Shown here: piece after piece, positions 1 through 8,907 of the stretch
Position numbering within the stretch: the first letter of the stretch is position 1
How the letters are laid out: every line of letters starts with the position of its first letter
Assembly: GCF_000019185.1 (NCBI RefSeq)
Contig: NC_010334.1
Location: forward strand, 2,728,001 to 2,792,000
Source of the DNA: Shewanella halifaxensis HAW-EB4
Lineage (GTDB): Bacteria; Pseudomonadota; Gammaproteobacteria; Enterobacterales; Shewanellaceae
Direction: 5' to 3'
Length of the DNA stretch: 64,000 nt
Notes under the pieces: generated by a model
Seen by the model: only the letters and a program-made list of their open reading frames with translations
Told to the model about the DNA's origin: nothing
Databases searched by the model: none
Position numbers and translations under genes: made by a program

Positions 1-306
1 TGTCGATATGCAAAGATTGCTGAATATTTAAAACTGGAAGGCGCCATAGGCGAAGGCAAAACTGATGCGGAAAAAGTCGAGACACTGCTTAAAAAAATTG
101 ATGAACTCAAAGAGACGATTGGCATTCCACGCTCGATTCAAGCCGCAGGCGTCAACGAAGCCGATTTCCTCGCAAAACTCGATGAGTTAGCAGAAGATGC
201 CTTTGATGATCAGTGTACAGGCGCCAATCCTAGATACCCATTAATTGCAGAGATAAAACAGATCCTTTTAGCCAGCTACTATGGAGAAAGCTATCGCGAT
301 CAGTAA
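1..306 (+). CDS. adhE: Bifunctional aldehyde-alcohol dehydrogenase AdhE, C-terminal end (partial)
   Basis: The window opens inside this gene: frame 1 is open from base 1 to a TAA at 304-306, giving the last 101 residues. The segment DDQCTGANPRYPLI followed by a helix ending LLASYYGESY is the typical C-terminus of AdhE, the acetyl-CoA/acetaldehyde/ethanol NAD-dependent enzyme of mixed-acid fermentation. Only the tail of the iron-dependent alcohol dehydrogenase domain is visible, so catalytic motifs cannot be checked. E. coli AdhE carries a lysine/alanine-rich extension beyond this point, which is absent here. A single-domain iron alcohol dehydrogenase cannot be fully excluded, but the conserved cysteine-containing CTGANPRYP stretch strongly favours AdhE. 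Confidence 0.85.
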   Translation, partial: CRYAKIAEYLKLEGAIGEGKTDAEKVETLLKKIDELKETIGIPRSIQAAGVNEADFLAKLDELAEDAFDDQCTGANPRYPLIAEIKQILLASYYGESYRDQ

Positions 307-321
307 ACCATTTTAGTCATT

Positions 322-352
322 AAAAAGCCCTAGCCTTCGGTTAGGGCTTTTT
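322..352. terminator. Bidirectional intrinsic terminator between adhE and glcB
   Basis: A strong inverted repeat (AAAAAGCCCTA on the left, TAGGGCTTTTT on the right) encloses a short TTCG-containing loop. The right arm ends in a T run and the left arm starts with an A run, so it can end adhE transcription on the plus strand and glcB transcription on the minus strand. The two genes converge here. Confidence 0.9.
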
Positions 353-390
353 GCTGTGCCTATTACTATCACCCGTAACACATAAAGCGA

Positions 391-2565
391 CTAAGACTGA
401 AGCTTGGCTCGTTTTCGATATGCATGCAGTAAGGGCTCCGTATAACCCGATGGCTGCAACTCTCCCTTGAAAATAAGATCACAAGCCGCTTTAAAGGCGA
501 TACCGTCAAAATTTGGTGCCATATTGATATACTCAGGATCGGTAGCATTTTGCTTATCAACAACTCGTGCCATCTTCTTAAGCGATGCCATAACGTCCTG
601 CTCGCTACACACCCCATGCGCTAACCAATTAGCCAAATATTGAGATGAAATACGCAAGGTGGCCCTATCCTCCATCAAGCCAACGTTATTGATATCCGGT
701 ACTTTAGAGCAGCCTACGCCTTGATCAACCCAGCGTACAACATAGCCTAGAATGCCTTGAGCATTGTTATCTAACTCAAATTGCTTTTGCTCTTGGGTCA
801 GTTCAGTGCCCTGCGCCATCAAAGGAATTGTAAGCAGATCATCTAAACTTGCACGCTTTCGCAACTTAAGCTGATTTTGCACGTCGCTAACATTTACCTG
901 ATGGTAGTGAGTGGAGTGCAATACCGCTCCATTAGGGGATGGAACCCAAGCGGTGTTAGCCCCAGCTTTGGGGTGGCTAATTTTCTGCTCAAGCATCGCC
1001 GCCATTTCATCAGGCATAGGCCACATGCCTTTACCTATCTGCGAGCGACCTTGTAAGCCACATTCGAGTCCGATATCGACATTCCAATCTTCATAGGCTT
1101 TAATCCAAGCTTGCTGCTTCATGACTGATTTAGCCACAAATGGCCCAGCAAGCATCGAAGTATGAATTTCATCACCGGTTCTATCTAAAAAGCCAGTATT
1201 GATAAAGACGACTCTCTCTGACGCTGCGCGAATACACTCTTTAAGGTTGACAGTTGTGCGTCGCTCTTCATCCATGATCCCGACTTTAATCGTATTTCGA
1301 GATAGCTTAAGGGCATCCTCAATTCGCGTGAACAGATCACATGTAAACTGGACTTCTTCTGGACCATGCAATTTCGGTTTTACGATATTCACCGAACCTT
1401 TACGGCTATTACTTCGCTGGCTGTTATTACCTTGAAGATCATGCTTTGCTGCAAGTACTGTCACCATGCCATCTAAAAATCCTTCAGGCACCTCATCACC
1501 GTTTTTATCCAGCACAGCATCAATCGTCATCAAATGACCGACATTGCGCACAAACAGCAGGCTACGACCAGGGAGTTTAATGCTCTGGCCATTGGCGGAG
1601 GTATAAACTCTGTCATCATTTAGCTCACGTACGATAGCTTTACCATTTTTATTAAGCGTTGTAGTCAAATTTCCTTGCATTAATCCAAGCCAGTTACGGT
1701 ATATTTCTACCTTATCTTCGGCATCTACCGCTGCAACTGAGTCTTCACAATCCATAATAGTCGTGACGGCCGCCTCTACTAATAGATCTTTTACTCCAGC
1801 TAAATCTGTCTTACCCACCTGGTGACTAGAGTCAATTTGGATCTCAATATGCAGCCCGTTATTAACAATGAGAACAGCCGTTGGGTTTTGTTCACTCCCT
1901 TGAAAACCGGCAAAGCGTTCTGGGTGAATAAGCTGCGTTTGCGAGCCATTTTTGAGTTTGGCCTGAAGGCAACCATTTTCAATAAAATACTGAGTAACAA
2001 GACTGTGAGAACCTAATGCTAAAGGAGCTGCGTTATCAAGGTGTGACTTAGCAAAGGCTATGACCTTTGCACCGCGCACAGGATTATAACCCTTTGTTAG
2101 CTCAGCCCCTTCGCTCTGTGGGATAGCATCCGTACCATAAAGAGCATCGTATAGGCTGCCCCAACGGGCGTTGGCTGCATTTAACGCAAAGCGCGCATTT
2201 TTAACGGGCACGACGAGCTGTGGACCTGCTTGAATGCTGATCTCGCTATCAATATTTTCAGTGCTGATAGTAAAAGGTTTACCCTCTTCAACAAGATAAC
2301 CTATATCCGTTAGGAATTGTTTATATTCACTCAAGTCAAAAGCGTGCTGCGCATTTCCTTTATGCCACTCATCTATCTGTTGTTGCAGTTGCTCACGTTT
2401 TTGCAAAAGCTGTCGATTGACTGGACCGAGTTCATCGACTATCCCTTCAAACTTTGTCCAGAAGATCTGCGAGCTTATGCCTGTACCTGGACAAATCTCA
2501 CTGTCTACCAACTCCCAAAGTGATTTTTCTATTTGTAAACCACCTACTCGAATCCTTGTAGTCAT
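391..2565 (-). CDS. glcB: Malate synthase G
   Basis: Condenses glyoxylate with acetyl-CoA to malate, the second step of the glyoxylate shunt. The 724-residue product matches the family length (about 723). Recognisable segments include QAGPQLVVP, ALNAANARWGSLYDALYG, ILGYVVRW and the active-site stretches GRSLLFVRNVGHLM, GIMDEERRT and FINTGFLDRTGDE, which carry the Arg, Glu and Asp used for catalysis and Mg binding in E. coli GlcB. The start is taken at ATG 2565 (MTTRIRV), which lines up with the E. coli N-terminus and has AAAGGG six bases upstream. An in-frame TTG at 2616 would add 17 unlikely residues. It lies behind a LysR gene on the same strand and opposite aceA, so the two shunt enzymes are clustered but divergently transcribed. 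Confidence 0.96.
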   Translation of the reverse strand: MTTRIRVGGLQIEKSLWELVDSEICPGTGISSQIFWTKFEGIVDELGPVNRQLLQKREQLQQQIDEWHKGNAQHAFDLSEYKQFLTDIGYLVEEGKPFTISTENIDSEISIQAGPQLVVPVKNARFALNAANARWGSLYDALYGTDAIPQSEGAELTKGYNPVRGAKVIAFAKSHLDNAAPLALGSHSLVTQYFIENGCLQAKLKNGSQTQLIHPERFAGFQGSEQNPTAVLIVNNGLHIEIQIDSSHQVGKTDLAGVKDLLVEAAVTTIMDCEDSVAAVDAEDKVEIYRNWLGLMQGNLTTTLNKNGKAIVRELNDDRVYTSANGQSIKLPGRSLLFVRNVGHLMTIDAVLDKNGDEVPEGFLDGMVTVLAAKHDLQGNNSQRSNSRKGSVNIVKPKLHGPEEVQFTCDLFTRIEDALKLSRNTIKVGIMDEERRTTVNLKECIRAASERVVFINTGFLDRTGDEIHTSMLAGPFVAKSVMKQQAWIKAYEDWNVDIGLECGLQGRSQIGKGMWPMPDEMAAMLEQKISHPKAGANTAWVPSPNGAVLHSTHYHQVNVSDVQNQLKLRKRASLDDLLTIPLMAQGTELTQEQKQFELDNNAQGILGYVVRWVDQGVGCSKVPDINNVGLMEDRATLRISSQYLANWLAHGVCSEQDVMASLKKMARVVDKQNATDPEYINMAPNFDGIAFKAACDLIFKGELQPSGYTEPLLHAYRKRAKLQS

Positions 2566-2807
2566 AATATGCCCTTTATCTATCCGTTTTAGCTTTGAGT
2601 TATCCATTTTCAACAATGGGACTTATTGATATAAACTAGCCTATACCAAGCGCTGCTCATTTTTGAAATCTATACCCTTTATTACCAGTATTCACCAAAC
2701 TAATTTAACTCGACCATTTTGGTGTAAAAATCATCAAAATTGAAATAAAGACACTAATACAGCTCACTAAGAGCGATCAAATATTTAAAGTGATTGGTAT
2801 AACCACT

Positions 2808-3752
2808 TTAATTACGTCCGAAACTATCAGCTGTTTGAGTGATAAGCTGACGCATCCACTTATGGGCTGGATTGTGCTGTAGAAGTGGACTCCAGGCCAT
2901 CGTAAGCGCAATAGGTTGGATAATAAACGGCGGCGGCACGATGCAAACACGTTCATTGTTTTCATGCTGCCTTGCCATCTTGCTTGGTATTGTTGCGATC
3001 AAATCTTGTTGCTCCGCCAACAAACAGGCTGCTTGGTAGTGCCGAGTAAATACAGTGATCCGTCTTTGCACACCTATTCGTGTTAAAGCTTCATCAACCC
3101 AACCAAGTCTCTGTACATCGCCCGGATCCATTCCGACCCCAACTCCCATACCCGTTTTACTGACCCAGACATGGTTAGCCCTTAAGTAACTATCTAGTGA
3201 AAACTTTTCAAGAACGGAGTTAGTCTTGCTAATCAAACAACTAAAGTCATCACTCCAAAGTACTTTTTGATGAAATGACTGAGGAATACTGTCAAACCGA
3301 TTAATAACCATATCGACTCGCCCCTGTTCAACATCGGTGAAACTCACGTCACTTGGAGTCATAATATCTAAGATAACATTTGGCGCTTCGGTTCTAAGCC
3401 TAGCGATGAGTGGCGGGATAAGGGTGGCTTCGGCGTAATCACTGGCCATCACTCGAAATACTTGCTCACTCTCACCGGCATTAAACTTGGCTCGTGGTTG
3501 AACCGCTTTTTCTAAGCCAATAATTAACTCGCTAATTGTAGGCTGTAACTCCCGTGCTCGTTCGGTCGGCGTCATCCCCTGACTCGTTCTTATCAACAGC
3601 GGATCGTCAAATAGTGTCCTCAAACGTTTCAAGCCATTACTCATTGCAGGTTGGCTGATCCCAAGCTGAACCGCAGCCTTTGTAACATTCTGCTCACGTA
3701 ACAGCACATCAAGATAAACCAATAAATTCAAGTCGATACGAGATATATTCAT
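2808..3752 (-). CDS. LysR-family transcriptional regulator (likely glyoxylate shunt regulator)
   Basis: A 314-residue LysR-type regulator. The N-terminal winged helix is clear: VTKAAVQLGISQPAMSNGLKRLR, then DDPLLIRTSQGMTPTERA, followed by a LysR substrate-binding domain from about residue 90. ATG 3752 (MNISRIDLNLL) is preferred over a TTG at 3782 because LysR proteins normally begin just before this DLNLL helix. The gene lies between glcB (same strand, 242 bp downstream) and aceA (divergent, 110 bp away), the classic LysR arrangement with its target. Regulation of aceA and/or glcB is therefore inferred from position; the effector is unknown. Confidence 0.88.
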   Translation of the reverse strand: MNISRIDLNLLVYLDVLLREQNVTKAAVQLGISQPAMSNGLKRLRTLFDDPLLIRTSQGMTPTERARELQPTISELIIGLEKAVQPRAKFNAGESEQVFRVMASDYAEATLIPPLIARLRTEAPNVILDIMTPSDVSFTDVEQGRVDMVINRFDSIPQSFHQKVLWSDDFSCLISKTNSVLEKFSLDSYLRANHVWVSKTGMGVGVGMDPGDVQRLGWVDEALTRIGVQRRITVFTRHYQAACLLAEQQDLIATIPSKMARQHENNERVCIVPPPFIIQPIALTMAWSPLLQHNPAHKWMRQLITQTADSFGRN

Positions 3753-3862
3753 AAGGTAAATACCGGATATAGAAACTATCAATTAGACTTATTTAAACAA
3801 ATCCTACTAATATTTTCAACGTAATCAATCGCCGCTAATCATATTGTTAAAGGAATAGACAC
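3753..3862. promoter_or_regulatory. Divergent LysR/aceA control region
   Basis: This 110-bp AT-rich gap holds the starts of both divergent genes. A small dyad GATA-N7-TATC at 3766-3780 lies 14-28 bases upstream of the LysR start and is a weak candidate for a LysR box. The aceA ribosome binding site AAAGGA is at about 3849-3854. No clear sigma70 promoter stands out. Confidence 0.4.
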
Positions 3863-5446
3863 ATGACAAATTACAGATCAAACATCGATGAAGCTGCTAC
3901 CTTGATTAATGCTGAAGGTAGTGCATGGAATGCAATTAACCCTGAGTCTGTAGCCCGTATGCGTCTACAAAATCGTTTCAAAACCGGATTAGATATTGCG
4001 AAATACACCGCCAAAATTATGCGTGAAGACATGGATAACTACGACAAGGACTCATCGCAGTACACTCAGTCGTTAGGTTGTTGGCATGGCTTTATTGGTC
4101 AGCAGAAGATGATCTCGATTAAAAAGCATCTACTGACCACAAAGCGTCGTTATCTTTACCTTTCTGGCTGGATGGTTGCGGCGCTTCGTAGTGAGTTTGG
4201 TCCATTGCCAGATCAATCTATGCACGAAAAGACCTCTGTCGCATCGTTAATCAAAGAGCTATACACTTTCCTTCGTCAAGCCGATGCTCGTGAGCTAGGT
4301 GGCCTATTCCGTCAGTTAGACGCTGCTAACCCAAGTGATAAAGCGGTAATTCAAGCTAAAATTGATAATTTTGAAACTCATGTTGTCCCTATCATTGCCG
4401 ATATCGATGCGGGTTTTGGTAATGAAGAAGCCACCTACCTGATGGCAAAGCAGATGATTGAAGCGGGTGCCTGCTGTATTCAGTTAGAAAACCAAGTATC
4501 TGATGTTAAGCAATGTGGTCACCAAGATGGCAAGGTGACAGTTCCTCATGTTGAGTTTCTCGCTAAAATTAATGCCGTTCGTTATGCATTCTTAGAGTTA
4601 GGGATCGATGATGGCGTTATCGTTGCTCGTACCGACTCACTAGGTGCTGGCCTAACCCAGAAGATTGCAGTAACCAGCGAGGCGGGAGATTTAGGAGACA
4701 AGTACAACTCTTTCCTAGAAGTTGAAGCGGTTGATGCTGCCAAGCTTGCTAACGGTGATGTGGTATTCCAGCAAAATGGCGAACTTGTTAAACCAGCACG
4801 CCTTCCTAACGGATTATTTAAGTTCCGCGCAGGGACCGGTGAAGAGCGCTGTGTGCTTGATTGTATTACCTCGCTACAAAATGGTGCCGACCTGCTTTGG
4901 ATTGAAACAGAGAAGCCTCACGTAGCCCAAATCGGTGCAATGGTTAATAAGATCCGTGAAACCGTTCCCAATGCAAAACTCGTCTATAACAACTCACCTT
5001 CGTTTAACTGGACACTAAACTTCCGCCAGCAGGTATTCGATACAATGGTTGAAGCAGGCCAAGATGTTTCGGCATATGAGCGCGAGAAGTTAATGGCCAT
5101 TGAATACGATGCAACAGAACTTGCTATTCAAGCTGATGAAAAGATCCGTACCTTCCAAGCCGATGCTGCTCGTGAAGCGGGTATTTTCCACCACTTGATT
5201 ACCCTACCGACTTACCACACCGCTGCGCTTTCAACAGATAACTTAGCGAAAGAGTATTTTGGCGACCAAGGAATGCTTGGTTATGTGGCTAACGTTCAGC
5301 GTAAGGAGATCCGTCAAGGTATCGCCTGTGTTAAGCACCAAAACATGGCTGGATCTGATATGGGTGATGATCACAAAGAGTACTTCTCTGGTGACCAAGC
5401 ACTGAAGGCATCGGGTAAAGACAACACCATGAACCAATTTAGCTAA
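3863..5446 (+). CDS. aceA: Isocitrate lyase
   Basis: Cleaves isocitrate to glyoxylate and succinate, the entry step of the glyoxylate shunt. The 527-residue product belongs to the longer isocitrate lyase type found in Pseudomonas, Shewanella and Vibrio (E. coli AceA is 434). The signature KQCGHQ at residues 216-221 carries the catalytic Cys218. VVPIIADIDAGFGNEEATYLMAKQ upstream (residues 174-197) is the metal-binding barrel strand, and YNNSPSFNW is the substrate-binding loop. Start ATG 3863 has AAAGGA eight bases upstream. A strong terminator follows, so it is transcribed alone. Confidence 0.96.
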   Translation: MTNYRSNIDEAATLINAEGSAWNAINPESVARMRLQNRFKTGLDIAKYTAKIMREDMDNYDKDSSQYTQSLGCWHGFIGQQKMISIKKHLLTTKRRYLYLSGWMVAALRSEFGPLPDQSMHEKTSVASLIKELYTFLRQADARELGGLFRQLDAANPSDKAVIQAKIDNFETHVVPIIADIDAGFGNEEATYLMAKQMIEAGACCIQLENQVSDVKQCGHQDGKVTVPHVEFLAKINAVRYAFLELGIDDGVIVARTDSLGAGLTQKIAVTSEAGDLGDKYNSFLEVEAVDAAKLANGDVVFQQNGELVKPARLPNGLFKFRAGTGEERCVLDCITSLQNGADLLWIETEKPHVAQIGAMVNKIRETVPNAKLVYNNSPSFNWTLNFRQQVFDTMVEAGQDVSAYEREKLMAIEYDATELAIQADEKIRTFQADAAREAGIFHHLITLPTYHTAALSTDNLAKEYFGDQGMLGYVANVQRKEIRQGIACVKHQNMAGSDMGDDHKEYFSGDQALKASGKDNTMNQFS

Positions 5447-5507
5447 GTCGTCATTATGGCAATCGGTTTTTGAAGTGGACTAGATTGTTAATAATGAGCT
5501 AATTATG

Positions 5508-5535
5508 AAAGGCCTGCTAAAGAGCAGGCTTTTTT
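5508..5535 (+). terminator. Intrinsic terminator of aceA
   Basis: Stem GCCTGCT / AGCAGGC (5512-5518 with 5523-5529) around a four-base loop, followed by six T residues. It lies about 60 bp after the aceA stop codon. Confidence 0.9.
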
Positions 5536-5918
5536 ATATCGAGTAGTCCACAATTATCACTACCTACGCTCACCAAGCTATTACTTGATTGATAAGTCAA
5601 TTATTTAGAGCTCTAATTAATTGTTATTACTACATAAATCATTAATGTACGTTTAAAAACACATTTACCAACAAATTTATTCACTGCTAATCGTTAACAA
5701 CCTCTTCGTCATCATAGAAACTCCTCTCGATACTTGCTGAACTGAACGCAAGTTCACTTCGCTATTCATAACGAAAAACTATTAACCATGAACTTTTAAC
5801 GATAAACGTGATCACATTAACACTTCAGCAATCTTGTATCACAATGTATCACCAATGCCTTGTTAGGCACTGGATTGATCGATAACCTTTCGCGCTTTGT
5901 AAATAAAGAGCCAAAGTA
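5536..5918. other. Non-coding gap between aceA and the prepilin gene
   Basis: I see no gene in this 383-bp AT-rich stretch. It contains a direct repeat of TGTATCAC (5835-5842 and 5845-5852), a small inverted repeat GCCTtgttAGGC near 5857-5868, and a GTGATCACAT element near 5809-5818 that only partly matches a CRP site. The prepilin promoter presumably lies here but is not identifiable. Confidence 0.5.
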
Positions 5919-6500
5919 ATGCTACTGACACGAAAACATATCTTTCCCAAAAAGTCTTCCGGTTTTACCTTAATAGAATTAGTCGTCGTCATCGTTATTT
6001 TGGGTATTATTGCCGTTGTTGCCGCAAGCAAATTTGTTAACTTTAACCGTGATGCTCAAGTGGCACAGCTAGATAATCTTGCTACCGATCTGAGCGGTCA
6101 AAATCAATTGGTTTATAGTAAAAGCGCTATAGATAATATTGAACAACTTAAGGGTTGTACTTACCAATGTGGCGGTCATGAAAACTGGGACGTATTGGTG
6201 GGGGAATATTTTGTCGATGTCTCTGGCACTCGGCTCTATGTCAGTTTGGGCTATCCTTTACCACCATTGTCCTCTAGCGACGTCGTGAACCAAAACTACC
6301 GCAGCGCCTTTGGCTTGCCTGAATCGGAGTTTGTTTTCACCAGTGTACCAAGACACGTATCGGCAACGGCTATCGTTCCCATCAAGTGGCAAGATAAACT
6401 CACTGATATTAACACTGGCAAATTTGAATGCCATGTAGAATATAGCTCGCCAACCGCCATACGGGACTATAGCGTTCGAGTTTATGATAAAGACTGCTAG
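5919..6500 (+). CDS. Type IV prepilin-like protein (MSHA pilin-like), orphan
   Basis: A 193-residue prepilin. A short basic leader (MLLTRKHIFPKKSSG) is followed by FTLIELVVVIVILGIIAVVAA, so prepilin peptidase would cleave after Gly15 and methylate Phe. The first part of the mature domain (KFVNFNRDAQ...YSKSAIDN) resembles MshA-type pilins. Four cysteines (CTYQC, FEC and a C-terminal C) could form disulfides, as in major pilins. No pilus assembly genes adjoin it, so it would depend on a T4P or MSHA system elsewhere. It is separate from the Tad system at 27-40 kb, whose peptidase recognises a different pilin class. Start ATG 5919 has only a weak Shine-Dalgarno. Confidence 0.8.
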   Translation: MLLTRKHIFPKKSSGFTLIELVVVIVILGIIAVVAASKFVNFNRDAQVAQLDNLATDLSGQNQLVYSKSAIDNIEQLKGCTYQCGGHENWDVLVGEYFVDVSGTRLYVSLGYPLPPLSSSDVVNQNYRSAFGLPESEFVFTSVPRHVSATAIVPIKWQDKLTDINTGKFECHVEYSSPTAIRDYSVRVYDKDC

Positions 6501-6610
6501 ATAACGTTAGAGACAGCTAGAAGCGCTCGTGAGCTAGATAAAATGACTGTTTAGCTAACTCACCCTTTATCGTCCGTTACCTGTCTTTGAGAATATCAAT
6601 CTGTATAAGC

Positions 6611-6639
6611 AAAAAGCCAGAATGATATTCTGGCTTTTT
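6611..6639. terminator. Bidirectional terminator between prepilin and S9 peptidase genes
   Basis: Perfect 13-bp stem AAAAAGCCAGAAT / ATTCTGGCTTTTT around a three-base loop. With A and T runs on the two flanks it can terminate both converging genes. Confidence 0.93.
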
Positions 6640-6666
6640 GTTATTACTGACGCTACAACGGTTTAC

Positions 6667-8718
6667 TTATTTTTCTGTCCAGCGATCCATCCAACCCAAT
6701 ACATTGGCATACCACTGCTCTAGATTATCAGGGTTCAAAATCCAGTGATTCTCATCAGGATAGATCAATAACTCTGATGGAATACCGTTACGCTGCATAT
6801 AGGTAAACGCCGCGAGTCCCTGACCATATGGCACACGGAAGTCTTTTTCACCGTGGATCACTAGCATTGGTGTCTTCCAGTTCTCTACATAGTTAACAGG
6901 GTTAAACTTCTCATACAGCTCTTTGTTTTTGTCGTAGGTACCACCAAACTCGAACTCAGGGAACCATAGCTCTTCGGTAACGTAATACATAGAACGCATA
7001 TCAAACAAACCAGCGTGGTTTACCAGACACTTAAAGCCGTCATTCCAGTTACCTTGGATCCAGTTCATCATATAACCGCCATATGAACCACCAAGCGCAC
7101 AGGCACGGTCGCCGTCTAACCATTTTTGCTGCTTAGTCACAGCGGCTAAACCTTTTTGCAGATCTTCAAGAGGCTTGCCTCCCCAATCTTGAGTGATTGA
7201 ATCGGTAAATTCCTGACCGTAGCCCGTTGAGCCGTGGAAATCGATCATCACGACCCCATAACCAGCACCGGCCCACAACTGTGCATTCCAACGACTGCTG
7301 AACGAGTTACCAAATGAACCTTGCGGACCACCGTGGACTAAGAAAGCGATCGGATATTTTTCACCCGCCTTGTAGTTAGACGGCTTAATCCAGTATCCGT
7401 AAACCTCTTCGTTGTTCCAACCTTTAAAGCTGAACTGTTGGTATTCACCAAACTTGATCTCAGCTAACTTGTCTTTGTTCACTTCAGTTAGACGATTTAA
7501 GTTTTGGCCATCTAAGTTAATAGAATATAGGTCGCCCGGCTCTACTAATGTCTTGTTACTAAAAATAATCTTGTCGTTATTAATGCCGACAATGTTGTTA
7601 CTACCTTCATTGTAGATAGTTTTAACATCACCAAACTGGGTGTTGACTTCAAAGATTGACACCTGACCAAGATCTTGTGCTGTCACATACAGGGTTTTGT
7701 TATCTTTACCGAAAGCTAAAGAGCTTGGGCTGCGATCCCACAGTGGTGCAACCTCTTTTTCTTGGCCAGTTACTGTGTCACGCAGCATGATGCGGTAACG
7801 GTCAGCTTCAAAACCCGGTTTTGTCATAGCGAAATATGCTAAATAGCGACCATCCGTTGAATACGTTGGGTGTGCATCCCACGCTTTATTCGACTCGGTT
7901 AAGTTTTCTGCCGTGCCACCAGCCACACTCACTTTCCATAAATCGTAGTTAGTGATCCACGCTTGATCTTTACCGGGCGCTTTAGCGGTATAAACCACGT
8001 GCTTGCCATCTGGAGTGAACGTGACCTCTTCCATGCCAGAGAATGGCTTAGGTGGTGTTTCAGTATCAAGGCCTGCAGTGACATCAACCGCATTAGACAC
8101 TTTATTCCCATTTAACTGGGCAACAAATAGATGACTTCTTGAGTGGTCGCTCCATGTATCCCAATGACGAACCATCAACTGTTTATATTCACGACCGGTA
8201 GTATCGCGTTCAGCTTCTGCTGCAAACCTATCTTTAGAACACGCTAAGTCTGTACATTCAGGGAATACACGCATGTTTACAACGACCTGTTTGCCGTCTT
8301 GCGATAACTTAAAGCCTTCAACATCTAGCGGAAAGTCGGTAACCTGAATCGCTTCGCCACCATCGAGGGCCAGTTTATACACTTGGCTTGAGCCATCACG
8401 AGCCGCTAGAAAATAGATGCTGTTATCATTAGGACCAAATACAACACTGTGCTCTGTACCCGCAGCACTGGTGAGCTGCTTTGCTTGTGATGAACTTGAC
8501 GATAAGTCTTGAATATAGAGGTCTGTGCTTGCCTCCCCTTCTGCGTCAATATTTTTCACAGCATAAACGATTTTAGTGCCGTCATTAGACAGCGCAGCTG
8601 AATGCAGCTTATTAATTTTAACCAGTTGTTGAACTGTAAAAGGGGTTGGTGATGTGGCTTGAGCGCTAAATACCGCGCCTGCAGACGCTAGCGCCATTAT
8701 GATTGCAGTTTTTTTCAT
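6667..8718 (-). CDS. Exported S9 family prolyl oligopeptidase / acylaminoacyl-peptidase-like
   Basis: A 683-residue serine peptidase. The N-terminus (MKKTAIIMALASAGAVFSAQA) is a Sec signal peptide, so the enzyme is probably periplasmic. Residues about 30-400 form a WD40/PD40-like propeller that filters substrates to short peptides. The C-terminal alpha/beta hydrolase carries nucleophile Ser545 in GGSYGG, Asp626 in HGEKDFRVP and His658 in DENHW, a complete catalytic triad. Likely role: hydrolysis of oligopeptides for nutrient use; the exact specificity (dipeptidyl versus acylaminoacyl) cannot be read from the sequence. It follows the fumarase gene on the same strand but behind a hairpin, so it is probably transcribed separately. 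Confidence 0.92.
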   Translation of the reverse strand: MKKTAIIMALASAGAVFSAQATSPTPFTVQQLVKINKLHSAALSNDGTKIVYAVKNIDAEGEASTDLYIQDLSSSSSQAKQLTSAAGTEHSVVFGPNDNSIYFLAARDGSSQVYKLALDGGEAIQVTDFPLDVEGFKLSQDGKQVVVNMRVFPECTDLACSKDRFAAEAERDTTGREYKQLMVRHWDTWSDHSRSHLFVAQLNGNKVSNAVDVTAGLDTETPPKPFSGMEEVTFTPDGKHVVYTAKAPGKDQAWITNYDLWKVSVAGGTAENLTESNKAWDAHPTYSTDGRYLAYFAMTKPGFEADRYRIMLRDTVTGQEKEVAPLWDRSPSSLAFGKDNKTLYVTAQDLGQVSIFEVNTQFGDVKTIYNEGSNNIVGINNDKIIFSNKTLVEPGDLYSINLDGQNLNRLTEVNKDKLAEIKFGEYQQFSFKGWNNEEVYGYWIKPSNYKAGEKYPIAFLVHGGPQGSFGNSFSSRWNAQLWAGAGYGVVMIDFHGSTGYGQEFTDSITQDWGGKPLEDLQKGLAAVTKQQKWLDGDRACALGGSYGGYMMNWIQGNWNDGFKCLVNHAGLFDMRSMYYVTEELWFPEFEFGGTYDKNKELYEKFNPVNYVENWKTPMLVIHGEKDFRVPYGQGLAAFTYMQRNGIPSELLIYPDENHWILNPDNLEQWYANVLGWMDRWTEK

Positions 8719-8832
8719 CGTTATGATCTTATTCTTATAGTTAAAAGATGTAAGTGTTCAATTTGTGATTGATATTATCGACTAAAACTAGCCTGTATGC
8801 TTTGTTAGAGACCCGACACAGTAGCCAAAATA

Positions 8833-8861
8833 AATGGCTTAAGCAATACGCCTAAGCCATT
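8833..8861 (-). terminator. Probable terminator of the fumarase gene
   Basis: Inverted repeat AATGGCTTA / TAAGCCATT (8833-8841 with 8853-8861). On the minus strand it is followed by a broken T tract (TTTATTTT). It sits between the fumarase stop and the S9 peptidase start. Confidence 0.6.
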
Positions 8862-8907
8862 GTTCTAATCCGTTGCTTTAGACTAAGTTTGCACTTTCAC
8901 TCAAACA

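Noticed and set aside
5805..5822. GTGATCACAT as a CRP site before the prepilin gene
   Set aside because: Only one half is convincing; the TGTGA-N6-TCACA spacing is not present.
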